From NCBI GenBank assembly GCA_024277915.1, contig JAJRUG010000079.1:1-37443 (forward strand): DNA of 37,443 bases. Direction: 5' to 3'. Under the pieces are notes generated by a model. It was not told the origin of the DNA. It ran no database searches and saw nothing but the letters and a program-made list of their open reading frames with translations. Below are positions 16,834 through 26,805 of this stretch, piece by piece; the first letter of the stretch is position 1; each line of letters starts with the position of its first letter. A program made the position numbers and the translations under genes. The stretch comes from Gammaproteobacteria bacterium. GTDB lineage: Bacteria; Pseudomonadota; Gammaproteobacteria; Steroidobacterales; GCA-2729495.

Positions 16834-17436
16834 ATGGATCCGGTGGCAGAAATAGTCAGCAACCCTTTGGGAATAGCCGCCATCGGTGCCGGGCTGATCC
16901 TGGCATTGCTTGGCATAATCTGGTTGATTCGAGTCCGCCGTTGCCGGCGAACAATCGAGAACAGATTGCAGCGATGTTGTATTGCGATGCTGGCTGATTT
17001 TGTTATTTCCGACAGTAACGAGGGCGAAATTCATATCCACTACGCGTTGCTGACATCAACCGGTGTAGTGATTCTCGACCTGAAAGATGTTGAGGGACAT
17101 GTTTTCGGCAGTGATGGAATGGATGACTGGACAGTTATCTCAGACAAACGCAGATTCACTTTCAGCAATCCTCAACACGCGTTGTATGACCGCGTTGCAG
17201 CAGTCGCCAGAATTATTCCCGAAGTTCCGGTAGAAGGCTATGTGGCATTTTCCGGGTCTGCAGTGTTTAGCAAAGGGCTCCCGGACCAGACGATTATGCT
17301 TGAGACATTGCTGAATCGGCTTGAAAAAAACAGGGGATCGCATAGTGATTCTGCACTTGATGCATTCTCCAGCTACTGGGATCGTTTGCGAGATGAAGCA
17401 GTATCGACGCGCCTTGATATGCTGCTACGCAAGTAA
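16834..17436 (+). CDS. Membrane-anchored NERD (nuclease-related) domain-like protein
   Basis: A 200-residue protein with one N-terminal membrane helix (about 11-33) followed by basic residues RVRRCRR, so the rest is probably cytoplasmic. Residues 45-150 resemble the NERD pattern: an acidic strand, YALLTSTGVVILDLKDVEGHVFG, a tryptophan segment DDWTVI, then SNPQHALYDRVAAV, matching the NPv.Q stretch of that family. NERD domains are related to restriction-type nucleases, but activity is uncertain. The gene starts three bases after the thrC stop, so it shares that transcript; no functional link to threonine synthesis is evident. Confidence 0.65.
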   Translation: MDPVAEIVSNPLGIAAIGAGLILALLGIIWLIRVRRCRRTIENRLQRCCIAMLADFVISDSNEGEIHIHYALLTSTGVVILDLKDVEGHVFGSDGMDDWTVISDKRRFTFSNPQHALYDRVAAVARIIPEVPVEGYVAFSGSAVFSKGLPDQTIMLETLLNRLEKNRGSHSDSALDAFSSYWDRLRDEAVSTRLDMLLRK

Positions 17437-17445
17437 ATTTTCGGC

Positions 17446-17476
17446 GGGTAAAATCCGGCTCTGCCAATACAGAGCC
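17446..17476 (-). terminator. Possible terminator after tatD
   Basis: GGCTCT (17457-17462) and AGAGCC (17471-17476) form a six-pair stem with an eight-base loop right after the tatD stop. On the minus strand GGATTTTA follows, a weak U-run, so the termination call is modest. Confidence 0.35.
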
Positions 17477-18268
17477 CTATACCAGAGAAAACAGCTGTTC
17501 CGAATTGTGTGTCGCTGCATGCGCAAGTTGATCAGCCTGAATGTCCATATGATGCGCAACAACTTCCAGGATATGCGGCAATAACTCGGGAACATTTCTG
17601 CGCCCTGACGGTGGATGTTTGAGATCTCTCGGTAGCAGATAGGGGGCATCTGTTTCAAGCAGGATACGGTTCAGTGGAATTCTCGAAACAGTCTGTTGCA
17701 ACTTGCTACCGCGTCGTTCATCGCATATCCAGCCTGTCACGCCTATGTGGAGGCCAAGTTCGAGATATGCTTCAAGCTCTTGTATGCCGCCGGTGAAACA
17801 ATGGGCGACGCCACCAGGTATTTGATCAATGTATCGCCTGAGTACATCCAGAAATGCGTCATGCGCATCACGCTGGTGCAAAAAAACAGGTTTTTGAATA
17901 TCAACGGCTATTTTGAGTTGAGCTTCGAATGCGGCAAGCTGGGCTTCGACTGGTGAAAAGTTTCGAAAATAATCGAGCCCGCATTCTCCAATGGCAACGA
18001 TGGAATGATCGGCCGCCAGATTGCGGAGTACCCGATCGGCCTCCGGATCATAGTCACTGGCATGATGCGGATGGATGCCGGCTGTGGCAAAAAGTGTATT
18101 GGGCTGCTCCCGGGCCAGTTGCAGAGCTTTATGGCTGCCCTCAATGCTCGCCCCGGTAACGATCAGTCGCCGAACCCCGGCTCTTGCAGCATTTGTAATA
18201 ACTTCGTTGCGGTCATCAGTAAAGCTCTCATGGGTCAGGTTCGCACCGATGTCGACGAGATCATTCAC
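17477..18268 (-). CDS. tatD: TatD, 3'-5' DNA exonuclease / metal-dependent hydrolase
   Basis: A 263-residue TIM-barrel metallohydrolase close to E. coli TatD in its distinguishing segments: VDIGANLTHESF at the N-terminus (in place of the D.H.HL of other TatD-family proteins), AGIHPHHASDYD near 62, IGECGLDYFRNFSP near 92, HCFTGGIQELEAY near 150, GWICDERRGSKL near 180 and ETDAPYLLPRDL near 205. It is implicated in DNA repair and DNA degradation with Mg2+. It starts three bases after the stop of the ABC permease gene and is the last gene of the minus-strand run. Confidence 0.92.
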   Translation of the reverse strand: MNDLVDIGANLTHESFTDDRNEVITNAARAGVRRLIVTGASIEGSHKALQLAREQPNTLFATAGIHPHHASDYDPEADRVLRNLAADHSIVAIGECGLDYFRNFSPVEAQLAAFEAQLKIAVDIQKPVFLHQRDAHDAFLDVLRRYIDQIPGGVAHCFTGGIQELEAYLELGLHIGVTGWICDERRGSKLQQTVSRIPLNRILLETDAPYLLPRDLKHPPSGRRNVPELLPHILEVVAHHMDIQADQLAHAATHNSEQLFSLV

Positions 18269-18271
18269 CGG

Positions 18272-19291
18272 CTATCCCACCTGCCAGGTAAACAGCTTCG
18301 CTCCCAAAGCCAGGCAGGCGGCCGTAATCAACCCAAGAAGGGTGAGTTGTGGCATGATTTCAAGCAGTCCGGCTCCATCAAGCATGACCGCCCGTGCCGC
18401 ACTGAGGATGTGAGTCAGTGGAAACAGATTGGCAACATGGAGCACCCAGTCAGGCGAACCCTCAAGTGAAAACCATACCCCGGACAACATCATCATCGGC
18501 CAGGTGACCATATTGAGTACCCCACCCGCAAATTCCTCGCTGCTGACCCGGGCCGCAACGAGCAGCCCCATGGAGATCAGCGATATAGTGCCCAGTACCG
18601 CTACCAGAAACAGGGTTGCGAAGCTGCCGACCATCATGGTGTCGAGAAAGTAACTGGTGGCCAGGTATACAAACATCGTGATCAGGAGCACCAGGAGCAA
18701 ACGGGACAGTACCTGTGCGACGACGAACTCCAGCGGGCGCAGGGGAGTTGCCTGGAGGCGCTTCAGGAAACCGTCCTTTCTGTATCGGACTATCACATAC
18801 CCGACACCAAACAGTGACCCGAACATCATGTTCATTCCGAGGATACCTGGCAATAGCCAGTCGACATACCGAATAGCTTTTCCCTCGACGATGAGCCTCT
18901 CAAGATCACTGCCGGCAGAGTGCTGCAGGAGTCGCTCAACGACATAGCCTTTTGAGCTCCCTTCATTGATCCAGTATTGCAGCGGGTGGCCGGGTTTGAT
19001 CACCAGGTCAAGCTGATGACGAACCACTTTTCTGAGTGCTTCCTGCTGGTCTTCGTAATCAATGAACTCGATATAACGTGTGCTCAGAAACGGGTGTGGT
19101 GTGCTATCAGCAGGGGGTGTATCCGCCTGCAGGACGCCCACTTTAAACTGTGCGCGATCATCACCTGAAAATATATAGCCCATGCCGAATACCAGCAGAA
19201 AAGGCAGCAGGAGATTCCAGCCAAACGATGACCTGTCTCTGACAAACTCGATATTTCTGGCGTGCAGAATGGCAAGTATTCTGCGAATCAT
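18272..19291 (-). CDS. ABC-2 type transporter permease
   Basis: A 339-residue membrane protein with one N-terminal helix (LLPFLLVFGMGYIFS), a periplasmic loop of about 130 residues, and then five hydrophobic segments between about 140 and 335, the last being LTLLGLITAACLALGA. This is the ABC-2 exporter topology. The segment YRKDGFLKRLQATPLRPLEF is the family's coupling-helix region. The start overlaps the upstream ATPase gene by four bases, so the two encode one exporter. The cargo is unknown; drug, lipid and polysaccharide export are all possible. Confidence 0.88.
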   Translation of the reverse strand: MIRRILAILHARNIEFVRDRSSFGWNLLLPFLLVFGMGYIFSGDDRAQFKVGVLQADTPPADSTPHPFLSTRYIEFIDYEDQQEALRKVVRHQLDLVIKPGHPLQYWINEGSSKGYVVERLLQHSAGSDLERLIVEGKAIRYVDWLLPGILGMNMMFGSLFGVGYVIVRYRKDGFLKRLQATPLRPLEFVVAQVLSRLLLVLLITMFVYLATSYFLDTMMVGSFATLFLVAVLGTISLISMGLLVAARVSSEEFAGGVLNMVTWPMMMLSGVWFSLEGSPDWVLHVANLFPLTHILSAARAVMLDGAGLLEIMPQLTLLGLITAACLALGAKLFTWQVG

Positions 19292-20181
19292 GCGCGCAAT
19301 TCCTTGCCGGTTAAATCAAGAAACAGGTCTTCCAGGTTAAAAGGGCGAATGCGAAGCTGTCCAAGCGGAATTTCACTATTAGTCAGATAACCGATAGTGG
19401 CCTGAATATCGGCAGTGTATATCTCGACAGTACCGTTGTGCTGCATGGTTCGAAAGGGTGCTGACGAGATATCATCCGGCAGGTTTACCATATCATCTGC
19501 AGGAAGTTGCATCACTACCTCGTTGTAGTGAGCACGGAGTAAATCATCCGGTGACCCCTGAGCGATGATGACACCGTTATCCATGATCGCGATCTTGTCA
19601 CACAACACGTAGGCCTCATCCATGTAGTGCGTTGTCAGCATAATGGTTTTTCCACGGGCCTTGATTCGCTCTACCAGCGCCCAGAAATTACGCCGCGCCT
19701 GAGGGTCCAGCCCGGTCGTTGGTTCGTCCAGAAACAGAATGTCCGGATCATTGATCAGTGCGATAGCCAGCAAGACTCTTTGAAACTGCCCACCGGATAA
19801 TTTCCGGGTATCCCGATTAAGCAGGTCTCCCAATGAGCAGTCTTCAACAACATCTTCCAGGTTTGCATGACGGGTATACAGACTATGAAATAGCTTCAGT
19901 GATTCCCCGACAGTCAGAAACTGCTGTAAAGAGGTGCTTTGAAATTGAATACCGGCCTCATTGCGAAACCTTTTTCCAGCCCGCTCCCCCTTGTACCGGA
20001 TTTCCCCGGAAGTTGGTTCGGTAACACCTTCGATCATTTCCACAGTCGTCGTTTTTCCCGCGCCGTTTGGGCCCAGGACACCGAAACAGGTTCCGGCAGC
20101 CAGGCTGAAACTGATCCCTCTGACAGCTTCTACACCCGGGTATGTTTTCACCAGGTCAATGACTTCCAGAATCGCTGCCAT
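19288..20181 (-). CDS. ABC transporter ATP-binding protein
   Basis: A 297-residue ATPase. Walker A GPNGAGKTTT is at 37-46, the signature LSGGQFQRV near 138, Walker B ILFLDEPTTGLDP near 157 and the switch histidine in TTHYMDE near 192. A C-terminal extension of about 75 residues is usual for drug-exporter-type subunits paired with ABC-2 permeases. It overlaps the permease gene by four bases. It begins 34 bases after the acnA stop on the same strand and may be read from the acnA transcript. Confidence 0.92.
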   Translation of the reverse strand: MAAILEVIDLVKTYPGVEAVRGISFSLAAGTCFGVLGPNGAGKTTTVEMIEGVTEPTSGEIRYKGERAGKRFRNEAGIQFQSTSLQQFLTVGESLKLFHSLYTRHANLEDVVEDCSLGDLLNRDTRKLSGGQFQRVLLAIALINDPDILFLDEPTTGLDPQARRNFWALVERIKARGKTIMLTTHYMDEAYVLCDKIAIMDNGVIIAQGSPDDLLRAHYNEVVMQLPADDMVNLPDDISSAPFRTMQHNGTVEIYTADIQATIGYLTNSEIPLGQLRIRPFNLEDLFLDLTGKELRA

Positions 20182-20215
20182 TTGAAATCAGGTACTACGG
20201 TGGAAAGTGTTGTGG

Positions 20216-22909
20216 TCAGGAAGCGCTGTCAGCGAGTTGCCTCAGCACATATTGGAGAATGCCCCCATGCATGAAGTAGTCCCGCTCTTTGGGTGTATCA
20301 ATACGTACCTGCGCAGTAAAACTTTTAGCTGAGCCGTCTGATGCTGTAACGGTAACGGTGACACTATCAGCGCACCCGCCATCAAGTCCGGTTACATCAA
20401 ATGTTTCATCACCCGTGATGCCAAGGGAATCAGCATTATCGCCATCATTGAACTGCAGTGGCAAAACACCCATACCGATCAGGTTGGATCGATGTATTCT
20501 CTCGTAGCTCTCGACCAGCACGGCACGCACACCGAGCAACAGCGTACCCTTCGCTGCCCAGTCCCGGGAGGATCCGGTACCGTATTCCTTGCCGCCGATA
20601 ATCATCAAAGGAACAGATTCGGATGCGTAGCGGGTCGCAGCATCGAATATCGACATCTGTTCACCACTGGGGATGTGTCGTGTCCAGCCTCCTTCGGTTC
20701 CAGGTGCAAGCTGGTTTCTCAGCCGGATATTGGCAAATGTGCCGCGCATCATGACCTCATGGTTACCCCGGCGGGATCCGTAGGAATTGAAGCTGCCTGG
20801 AGTGACACCATGGTCGATGAGATATTGGCCGGCAGGAGTTTCTGCACCGATGCTGCCCGCAGGTGAGATATGATCAGTTGTGACGCTATCGCCAAGCAAC
20901 GCCAGCAGGCGGGCTCCGGCAATATCCTCAACCGGGCTCGGCTCGTGTGTCATTCCTTCAAAGTATGGCGGATTGCGAACATAGGTTGATTCTTCTTCCC
21001 ATGGATATAATTGCTGATCGGATACTTCAAGCTGGTTCCAGTTGTCATCCCCGTCAAACACACCGGAGTAACTGGTATTGAACATTTCAGAATCAATGTT
21101 GCTGGCAATCACTTCCTGAACCTCACTCTGCGAGGGCCAGATGTCTTTCATGAAAACCGGGGTTCCGTCGGCATCCTCGCCCAGTGCGTCGTTATTCAGG
21201 TCGACTGACATGGAGCCGGCCAGTGCATAGGCAACCACCAGCGGCGGTGATGCCAGAAAGTTCATTTGTACCAAAGCGTGGATACGGCCTTCGAAATTCC
21301 GGTTTCCCGACAGCACACTGCAGCCCAGCAAGTCATTTTCTTCCACAGCTTTGCTGATGGCCGGATGCAATGGGCCAGAGTTTCCGATACAGGTTGTGCA
21401 ACCAAAGCCGACTACATCAAAACCGAGTTTTTCGAGGTCAGGGAGTAACCCCGCCTTCTCAAGATAGTTGCTGACCACACGGGAACCAGGCGCCAGGCTG
21501 GTCTTTACCCATGGTTTTGAGCTCAGGCCACGGCGCACGGCATTGCGTGCCAGCAGTCCGGCGGCGACCATGACAGCAGGGTTGGATGTATTGGTGCAAC
21601 TGGTAATAGCTGCAATCAATACGGCACCGTCTGACATCTGGAATTCTTCGTCGCCTTTGTTCACGCGGGAGGATCGGTCAGCCTGGCCACCACGGGTTTT
21701 GCTTATTCCTGATTTCAGTTCGCGGTATTTTTCTGCCGCAGCACGTAGCGGAATTCTGTCCTGAGGTCGTTTTGGTCCGGCCAGGCAGGGCTCGACTTGC
21801 TCCATATCCAGTTCCAGAACATCGGTGAACAGTGGATCTGGCTGCCCGTCTTCACGCCACAGGCCCTGTGCACGGGCATAGGCTTCGATCAGTGCAATGT
21901 GTTCAGGCGCACGACCGGAAAGCTCAAGATAGCGGATGGTTTCTTTGTCGACCGGAAAAATTCCGCAGGTGCTACCAAACTCGGGCGCCATATTGCTCAA
22001 AGTGGCGCGATCAGAAAGGGGCAGGGTGGACAGCCCATCACCGAAGAACTCAACGAACTTTCCAACAACGCCATGTTGACGCAGTATCTCGGTTACTGTG
22101 AGCACCAGATCAGTAGCCGTGGTTCCTGCGGGCAGTGATCCTGTCAACCTGAAACCGACAACCTGCGGAATTAGCATGGTTATTGGTTGACCAAGCATGG
22201 CCGCTTCAGCTTCGATACCACCGACCCCCCAGCCGAGCACCCCCAGACCGTTCACCATTGTCGTATGTGAGTCCGTTCCGACCAATGTGTCGGGGTATGC
22301 CTGGCAGGTACTATTACCCTGGGTATCATTACCATCGGCGCCAAAAACTACCCGGGCGAGATATTCGATATTGACCTGGTGAACAATTCCGGTATTGGGC
22401 GGTACCACTTTGAAGTTTTTGAATGCATTCTGACCCCAGCGCAAGAATGAATAGCGTTCCTGGTTCCGGCTGAATTCGACTGCAATATTTTCCTTGAGCG
22501 CTGTCGAAGTACCGTAATAGTCAACCTGGATTGAGTGATCGATCACCATTTCTGCTGGTGACAGTGGATTGATCGACTCTGCACTGCCTCCAAGGGCGAC
22601 AACGGCTTCACGCATCGCTGCCAGGTCTACGATTGCCGGCACCCCTGTGAAGTCTTGCAGGATGACCCGTGCGGGTGTAAACGAAATCTCATGGCTCGGA
22701 GTTGCCTGGGGATCCCAGTTTGCCAGGGCGCTGATATCGTCGGCATTGACATCGTCGGTATCAGCATGGCGCAGGAGGTTCTCAAGCAAAATTTTGAGAG
22801 AGTAGGGCAATCGGTCCGCATGGCCCTCTGAAACAGCTTTAAGGCTGTAGATTTCATAGTTCTTGCCCGCAACGGGCAGGACTGTTTTTGCATCAATAAT
22901 TTGCGCCAT
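20216..22909 (-). CDS. acnA: Aconitate hydratase A
   Basis: An 897-residue enzyme interconverting citrate and isocitrate with a 4Fe-4S cluster. The cluster cysteines are visible in SCTNTSNP near 434 and [12 protein letters not shown] near 500-506, close to their places in E. coli Acn[21 protein letters not shown] near 200 and [17 protein letters not shown] in the swivel domain are also diagnostic. The ATG at 22909 is chosen because GGAG lies seven bases upstream; a start at 22936 would add nine residues. AcnA supplies isocitrate to the isocitrate lyase encoded elsewhere in the window. Confidence 0.96.
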   Translation of the reverse strand: MAQIIDAKTVLPVAGKNYEIYSLKAVSEGHADRLPYSLKILLENLLRHADTDDVNADDISALANWDPQATPSHEISFTPARVILQDFTGVPAIVDLAAMREAVVALGGSAESINPLSPAEMVIDHSIQVDYYGTSTALKENIAVEFSRNQERYSFLRWGQNAFKNFKVVPPNTGIVHQVNIEYLARVVFGADGNDTQGNSTCQAYPDTLVGTDSHTTMVNGLGVLGWGVGGIEAEAAMLGQPITMLIPQVVGFRLTGSLPAGTTATDLVLTVTEILRQHGVVGKFVEFFGDGLSTLPLSDRATLSNMAPEFGSTCGIFPVDKETIRYLELSGRAPEHIALIEAYARAQGLWREDGQPDPLFTDVLELDMEQVEPCLAGPKRPQDRIPLRAAAEKYRELKSGISKTRGGQADRSSRVNKGDEEFQMSDGAVLIAAITSCTNTSNPAVMVAAGLLARNAVRRGLSSKPWVKTSLAPGSRVVSNYLEKAGLLPDLEKLGFDVVGFGCTTCIGNSGPLHPAISKAVEENDLLGCSVLSGNRNFEGRIHALVQMNFLASPPLVVAYALAGSMSVDLNNDALGEDADGTPVFMKDIWPSQSEVQEVIASNIDSEMFNTSYSGVFDGDDNWNQLEVSDQQLYPWEEESTYVRNPPYFEGMTHEPSPVEDIAGARLLALLGDSVTTDHISPAGSIGAETPAGQYLIDHGVTPGSFNSYGSRRGNHEVMMRGTFANIRLRNQLAPGTEGGWTRHIPSGEQMSIFDAATRYASESVPLMIIGGKEYGTGSSRDWAAKGTLLLGVRAVLVESYERIHRSNLIGMGVLPLQFNDGDNADSLGITGDETFDVTGLDGGCADSVTVTVTASDGSAKSFTAQVRIDTPKERDYFMHGGILQYVLRQLADSAS

Positions 22910-22984
22910 TGAATATCTCCGATCGAAAGTCTGCACAGCAGTTTAGTGGCCCGCATGCGCAAACACTGGCAGAAGCAGCCGGGA

Positions 22985-23013
22985 ATTATAGCGAATAGTG
23001 ATCGATTAAGCAG
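22985..23013 (-). promoter_or_regulatory. Candidate acnA promoter
   Basis: On the minus strand a perfect TATAAT lies at 22985-22990, in the 96-base gap between mnmA and acnA. The hexamer 17 bases upstream (CTGCTT, within the end of mnmA) is a poor -35. The leader would be about 70 bases. Confidence 0.4.
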
Positions 23014-24136
23014 TCGCTACTTCGGGATCAATTGACCCGGTATTTTCCATCGATGAAGTGGACTCGATGGTTCCGCCGCCGAGGCACTCATCTCCCGAGT
23101 AAAATACAACATATTGCCCCGGTGTCACCGCCCATTGCTCGCTTTCGAATATCACCTCGATAGTGCCGTCAGGTCTGCACTGAATGCGACAAGGTTCATC
23201 GGCCTGGCGATAGCGGGTTTGCGCGCTGGATTCCAGGGAGTTTACCGCCGTGAGAGCTGCCGGCTCCCCGGCCACCCAGCAGATATTGCGAGTGGTCAGC
23301 GCCGTGGAAAGTAACAGCGGATGATCACGACCCTGCACAACAATCAGCTGGTTTCGATCATGGCTTTTGCCGGCTACGTACCATGGTTCATCCGACCCGG
23401 TAGCCTGGCCACCAATGCCCAGACCCTGCCGCTGTCCCAGTGTGTAATACACCAGCCCGGTATGTTCACCTACAATGCTCCCATCCGGCGTGCAGACATC
23501 ACCCGGACGCTCAGGGATATATCGGCTCAGAAAATTACGAAAGGGTCGTTCACCAATAAAGCAGATGCCGGTGCTGTCTCGCTTGGCGTGATTAGCAAGC
23601 CCGGCATCGTTAGCCAGGCTCCGAACCTCCGGCTTGGTCAATTCGCCCAGCGGGAACAGAATGTTCGACAATGCCTCCCCGGGTACAGCGTGCAGGAAAT
23701 AGCTTTGATCCTTGTTGCTGTCCGCTCCTTTGAACAGGTGCGGCACCCCCTCGTGACTCAGGCGAGCGTAGTGACCCGTGGCGATCCAATCCGCGCCCAA
23801 ACGCCGGGCGTAGTCGGTAAAGACACCAAACTTGATGTGCCTGTTACAAAGCACATCCGGGTTCGGCGTTCGACCTGCATGATATTCGTGAAGAAAGTTC
23901 GCGAATACCAGCTCACGGTACTCCTGGCAAAAATTGACCCTGTGCAGGGGAATGTTCAGGTCTGAACAGACGCTTCGAGCATCCTGATAGTCGGCCGCAG
24001 CCGTACAATAGGCGTCGTCATCCTCCCAGTTGGTCATATGCAGTCCCTGAACTGCATATCCTTGCCGGAGCAGACACAGTGCAGCAACAGCAGAGTCAAC
24101 ACCGCCTGACATCCCAACGATTACGGAACCTTTCAT
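23006..24136 (-). CDS. mnmA: tRNA 2-thiouridylase MnmA
   Basis: A 376-residue enzyme that thiolates U34 of tRNAs for Lys, Glu and Gln. The ATP-pyrophosphatase motif GMSGGVDS is at 8-15. The two catalytic cysteines are C97 in NPDVLCNRHIKFG and C192 in DSTGICFIGERPF. TGHYARL near 120 and KDQSYFL near 142 are conserved tRNA-binding and catalytic parts. The length fits (E. coli 368). A NudJ-like gene lies 30 bases upstream on the same strand, an order also known from E. coli (nudJ-mnmA). Confidence 0.96.
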   Translation of the reverse strand: MKGSVIVGMSGGVDSAVAALCLLRQGYAVQGLHMTNWEDDDAYCTAAADYQDARSVCSDLNIPLHRVNFCQEYRELVFANFLHEYHAGRTPNPDVLCNRHIKFGVFTDYARRLGADWIATGHYARLSHEGVPHLFKGADSNKDQSYFLHAVPGEALSNILFPLGELTKPEVRSLANDAGLANHAKRDSTGICFIGERPFRNFLSRYIPERPGDVCTPDGSIVGEHTGLVYYTLGQRQGLGIGGQATGSDEPWYVAGKSHDRNQLIVVQGRDHPLLLSTALTTRNICWVAGEPAALTAVNSLESSAQTRYRQADEPCRIQCRPDGTIEVIFESEQWAVTPGQYVVFYSGDECLGGGTIESTSSMENTGSIDPEVATA

Positions 24137-24166
24137 AAGGCGGTATTGTACGGGATCAGAGGATCT

Positions 24167-24664
24167 CTAGATAACAGCGGCCTGCAGCGCGAGTTTTTCG
24201 ATCCTCAGTTCCTGAATCAGATCCTGGGGATATCGGGTTCCTTGCAGGTAATCATCGATTGATCGCAGCACAACCACACTGCGCAATCGCTCAGGTTGAG
24301 CAATCAGTTCATCCCTGCGCAGCCAGAGAGCCCGGATGATTCCGTCATCCAGCACCCGATCCGGCTCGTGTTGTGTGCAGGTACCGCAAAATGTTACGCG
24401 GAGACGTTGTGAATTTGATGCAGGGTGCTGGTAGAGATAGATGCCGGTAATGGCTTCCGGTTTGAAGTGCCAGGCTGTTTCTTCAATAGTTTCCCGAACC
24501 ACAGCCTCGATGAGGCTCTCGCCATCTTCGACATGCCCGGCCGGCTGGTTGATGACCTTCTTACCGTGCACCATTTCTTCAACAACCAGAAAGCGGCTGT
24601 TCTGCTCGACTATCGCTGCTACGGTGAGTTCTGTATTTGACAGTGCTGTGGATGGCTCAGCCAT
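24167..24664 (-). CDS. nudJ: NUDIX hydrolase, NudJ-like phosphatase
   Basis: A 165-residue NUDIX protein. The box spans residues 43-65 as GHVEDGESLIEAVV followed by RETIEETAW; all metal-binding glutamates are present and only the late glycine is alanine. NQPAGHVE before the box and the gene's position directly ahead of mnmA match E. coli NudJ (YmfB), which dephosphorylates thiamine and nucleoside diphosphates and triphosphates. AGGG lies a few bases before the ATG. The symbol is given from family and position together. Confidence 0.75.
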   Translation of the reverse strand: MAEPSTALSNTELTVAAIVEQNSRFLVVEEMVHGKKVINQPAGHVEDGESLIEAVVRETIEETAWHFKPEAITGIYLYQHPASNSQRLRVTFCGTCTQHEPDRVLDDGIIRALWLRRDELIAQPERLRSVVVLRSIDDYLQGTRYPQDLIQELRIEKLALQAAVI

Positions 24665-24729
24665 TCCGACCCTCGATTTTTCGAATTCTCTCTGGCTGAG
24701 ATCCCGGATTCTAAACTTAGCCGCAGATC

Positions 24730-25227
24730 TCAGACGCGAAGTTCCCGGATCTCCCGTGCAGTTTCCGATGCTACCCAGATTTCGTCGAATTGTTTGAGGT
24801 AACGCTTTGCAACTGCAGGTTCATAAGTGTCAGCAATTCCTTCCCAGCGGGTTGAGTCTCCGCGGTATAGCAATGCTGTGTCATCTGCGATTATATAAGC
24901 TTCCCGGTGTTCCTTGTAGTCTTCGTGGACATTCCGGAACTCGATGGAAGAGTTTAACCGACGGCCAACAGCAACAAATCGGTTGCCATTGCGGGACGCA
25001 CGATAAGGATCCGATATCAGCACACGGATGCGGCCATAACGCTTCGATAACACCAGACGCTTCGCGACGTTCAGGAATTCGTCATGGTCAAAGAGGCCGG
25101 GTTCGAGGTCGAGCGTATAGATCGAGAGGGTCCGCTTTGCGACATTGGCAATTTCAGCAGCCGCTGATCGAGTCTCCTCGAATGAGGAAAGCACCCAGCG
25201 TCGACCTTGCGTGCGTTCATCCTGCAT
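24730..25227 (-). CDS. Conserved hypothetical, DUF7931-like (PLD-fold-like)
   Basis: A protein of about 165 residues if the ATG at 25227 is used. Its core reads ETRSAAAEIANVAKRTLSIY, then DLEPGLFDHDEFLNVAKRLVLS, RIRVLISDPYRASRNGNRF and AYIIADDTALLYRGDS. The pattern agrees with what is recalled of DUF7931, a small gammaproteobacterial domain sometimes fused to GNAT acetyltransferases and thought to be phospholipase-D-like. The open frame reaches back to an ATG at 25374, but those 49 extra residues do not resemble the family and have no ribosome site. No function is known. It lies between purB and the NUDIX gene on the same strand. Confidence 0.6.
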   Translation of the reverse strand: MQDERTQGRRWVLSSFEETRSAAAEIANVAKRTLSIYTLDLEPGLFDHDEFLNVAKRLVLSKRYGRIRVLISDPYRASRNGNRFVAVGRRLNSSIEFRNVHEDYKEHREAYIIADDTALLYRGDSTRWEGIADTYEPAVAKRYLKQFDEIWVASETAREIRELRV

Positions 25228-25416
25228 ATTCCAGTAACACCTGTTCCCCGTGATCGCTGATTCTGACTCTATCCGGATCTGCTTTGCAGATTCTACGGTA
25301 GCCAGGTGTGGTACCGGGTGGATCTGTGTCACGTTTTTTCCGACACTTTCAAGGTATACGGCGAGAAGTATCATCGACTATCTGGCTATTCAGGCAGGCA
25401 ATTTTCCATAATCCCG

Positions 25417-26805
25417 TCAATATGAAGGTGGCTGCTCTGCCAGTTCCATGGTGAGCCTGGTTGCCAGACCTGTATATTGAGCGGGGATCAGGGCTTTTAG
25501 CCGCTCACGAGCATCTGCCGGTATATCGAGTGTATCGAGAAATGCACTGATCTCTGGTTGGCCGACATCCGCACCCCGGGTCAGCGCCTTCAGTTGCTCG
25601 TAGGCATCAGCGTGGCCATAGCGTCGCATGACCGTCTGTATCGCTTCGCCGAGTACTTCCCAGCTGAGCTCCAGCTCGGCTGCCAGTCGTTGCTCATCAG
25701 GTTCCAGTTTTTCAAGTCCGGCGAGGAGGGACTGCCAGGCCAGAAAACTGTGGGTAATTGCTACCCCCAGATTCCGTTGCACGGTAGAGTCACTAAGGTC
25801 TCGCTGCCATCTTGAAATCGGTAACTTCGCAGAAAAGTGGCCCAGCAAAGCATTGGCAACCCCCAGGTTTCCCTCGCAATTTTCAAAATCAATCGGATTG
25901 ACTTTGTGTGGCATTGTGGATGATCCGATTTCACCCTCTTTCTGCTTCTGGCGAAAAGTGCCGATCGCTATATAGCTCCAGAAATCACGACTGGCATCAA
26001 GCAGGATATTGTTGATTCTGGCGAGGGCATCGCAATATTCCGCAACCCAGTCGTGGGGTTCGATTTGGGTTGTGTACGGATTCCAGTCGAGGCCAAGCGA
26101 TTCCACAAACCTGCAGCTCAACTCAGGCCAGTTTACTTCAGGGTAGGCCACGGAATGAGCATTATAATTACCCACGGCACCATTTATCTTGGCCATGACG
26201 GGTATTTCTGAAAAGAGTTTCATCTGGCGCTCCAGCCGCCAGATGAAATTAGCCAGCTCCTTGCCAAGTGTTGTAGGGCTTGCGGGCTGGCCGTGGGTTC
26301 GTGCCAGCATGGGCATTGCTGCTGTAAGCAGGGAAAGACTGCGCAGGCCGGCGCTCAGTTGCTGGAGTTGCGGCAGGATATGCTGATCGCGCGCCCTGGC
26401 CAGCATCAGCCCGTATGAAATATTGTTGATGTCCTCCGAAGTGCAGCCAAAGTGCACGAACGGCTTGGCTGCAGCGAGTTCAGGGTGATCATCAAGCAAG
26501 CCGGCAATGAAATACTCAACCGCCTTGACGTCGTGATTGGTTGTTTGCTCGATTTCCTTGACCCGCAGGCCATCAGCAGGCGAGAAATTTCCGATGACAT
26601 CATCCAGAAATTGCATCGCTTCCGGAGAGAAAGACGGCAGCTCTTCAATCTGTGGCCAGTCAGCCAAAAATTGTAGCCAGCGAATTTCGGTAAGGGTACG
26701 AAGTTCGATCAGGCCCTGTTCGCTAAACAGGTTGCGAACTGATTCACATTTGGCAAAATATCGACCGTCTAGTGGGGAAATCGCGGTCAGCGAATTAGGA
26801 TCCAT
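25417..26805 (-). CDS. purB: Adenylosuccinate lyase
   Basis: A 462-residue enzyme of the fumarase/aspartase superfamily acting twice in purine synthesis (SAICAR cleavage and adenylosuccinate cleavage). The superfamily signature is GSSTMPHKVNPIDFEN near 293. The N-terminus AISPLDGRYFAK, the segment VKAVEYFI and HFGCTSEDINNI near 118 identify the E. coli-type PurB. The length matches (E. coli 456). CAGG lies nine bases upstream of the ATG. A minus-strand TATGAT at 26844-26849 may be its -10. In E. coli purB follows mnmA and hflD; here it precedes nudJ-mnmA and hflD is absent. Confidence 0.96.
   Translation of the reverse strand: MDPNSLTAISPLDGRYFAKCESVRNLFSEQGLIELRTLTEIRWLQFLADWPQIEELPSFSPEAMQFLDDVIGNFSPADGLRVKEIEQTTNHDVKAVEYFIAGLLDDHPELAAAKPFVHFGCTSEDINNISYGLMLARARDQHILPQLQQLSAGLRSLSLLTAAMPMLARTHGQPASPTTLGKELANFIWRLERQMKLFSEIPVMAKINGAVGNYNAHSVAYPEVNWPELSCRFVESLGLDWNPYTTQIEPHDWVAEYCDALARINNILLDASRDFWSYIAIGTFRQKQKEGEIGSSTMPHKVNPIDFENCEGNLGVANALLGHFSAKLPISRWQRDLSDSTVQRNLGVAITHSFLAWQSLLAGLEKLEPDEQRLAAELELSWEVLGEAIQTVMRRYGHADAYEQLKALTRGADVGQPEISAFLDTLDIPADARERLKALIPAQYTGLATRLTMELAEQPPSY

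Noticed and set aside
25228-25374. A 49-residue N-terminal extension of the DUF7931-like protein.
   Set aside because: It has no ribosome site and does not resemble the family's usual beginning, although the frame is open; the shorter form was annotated.
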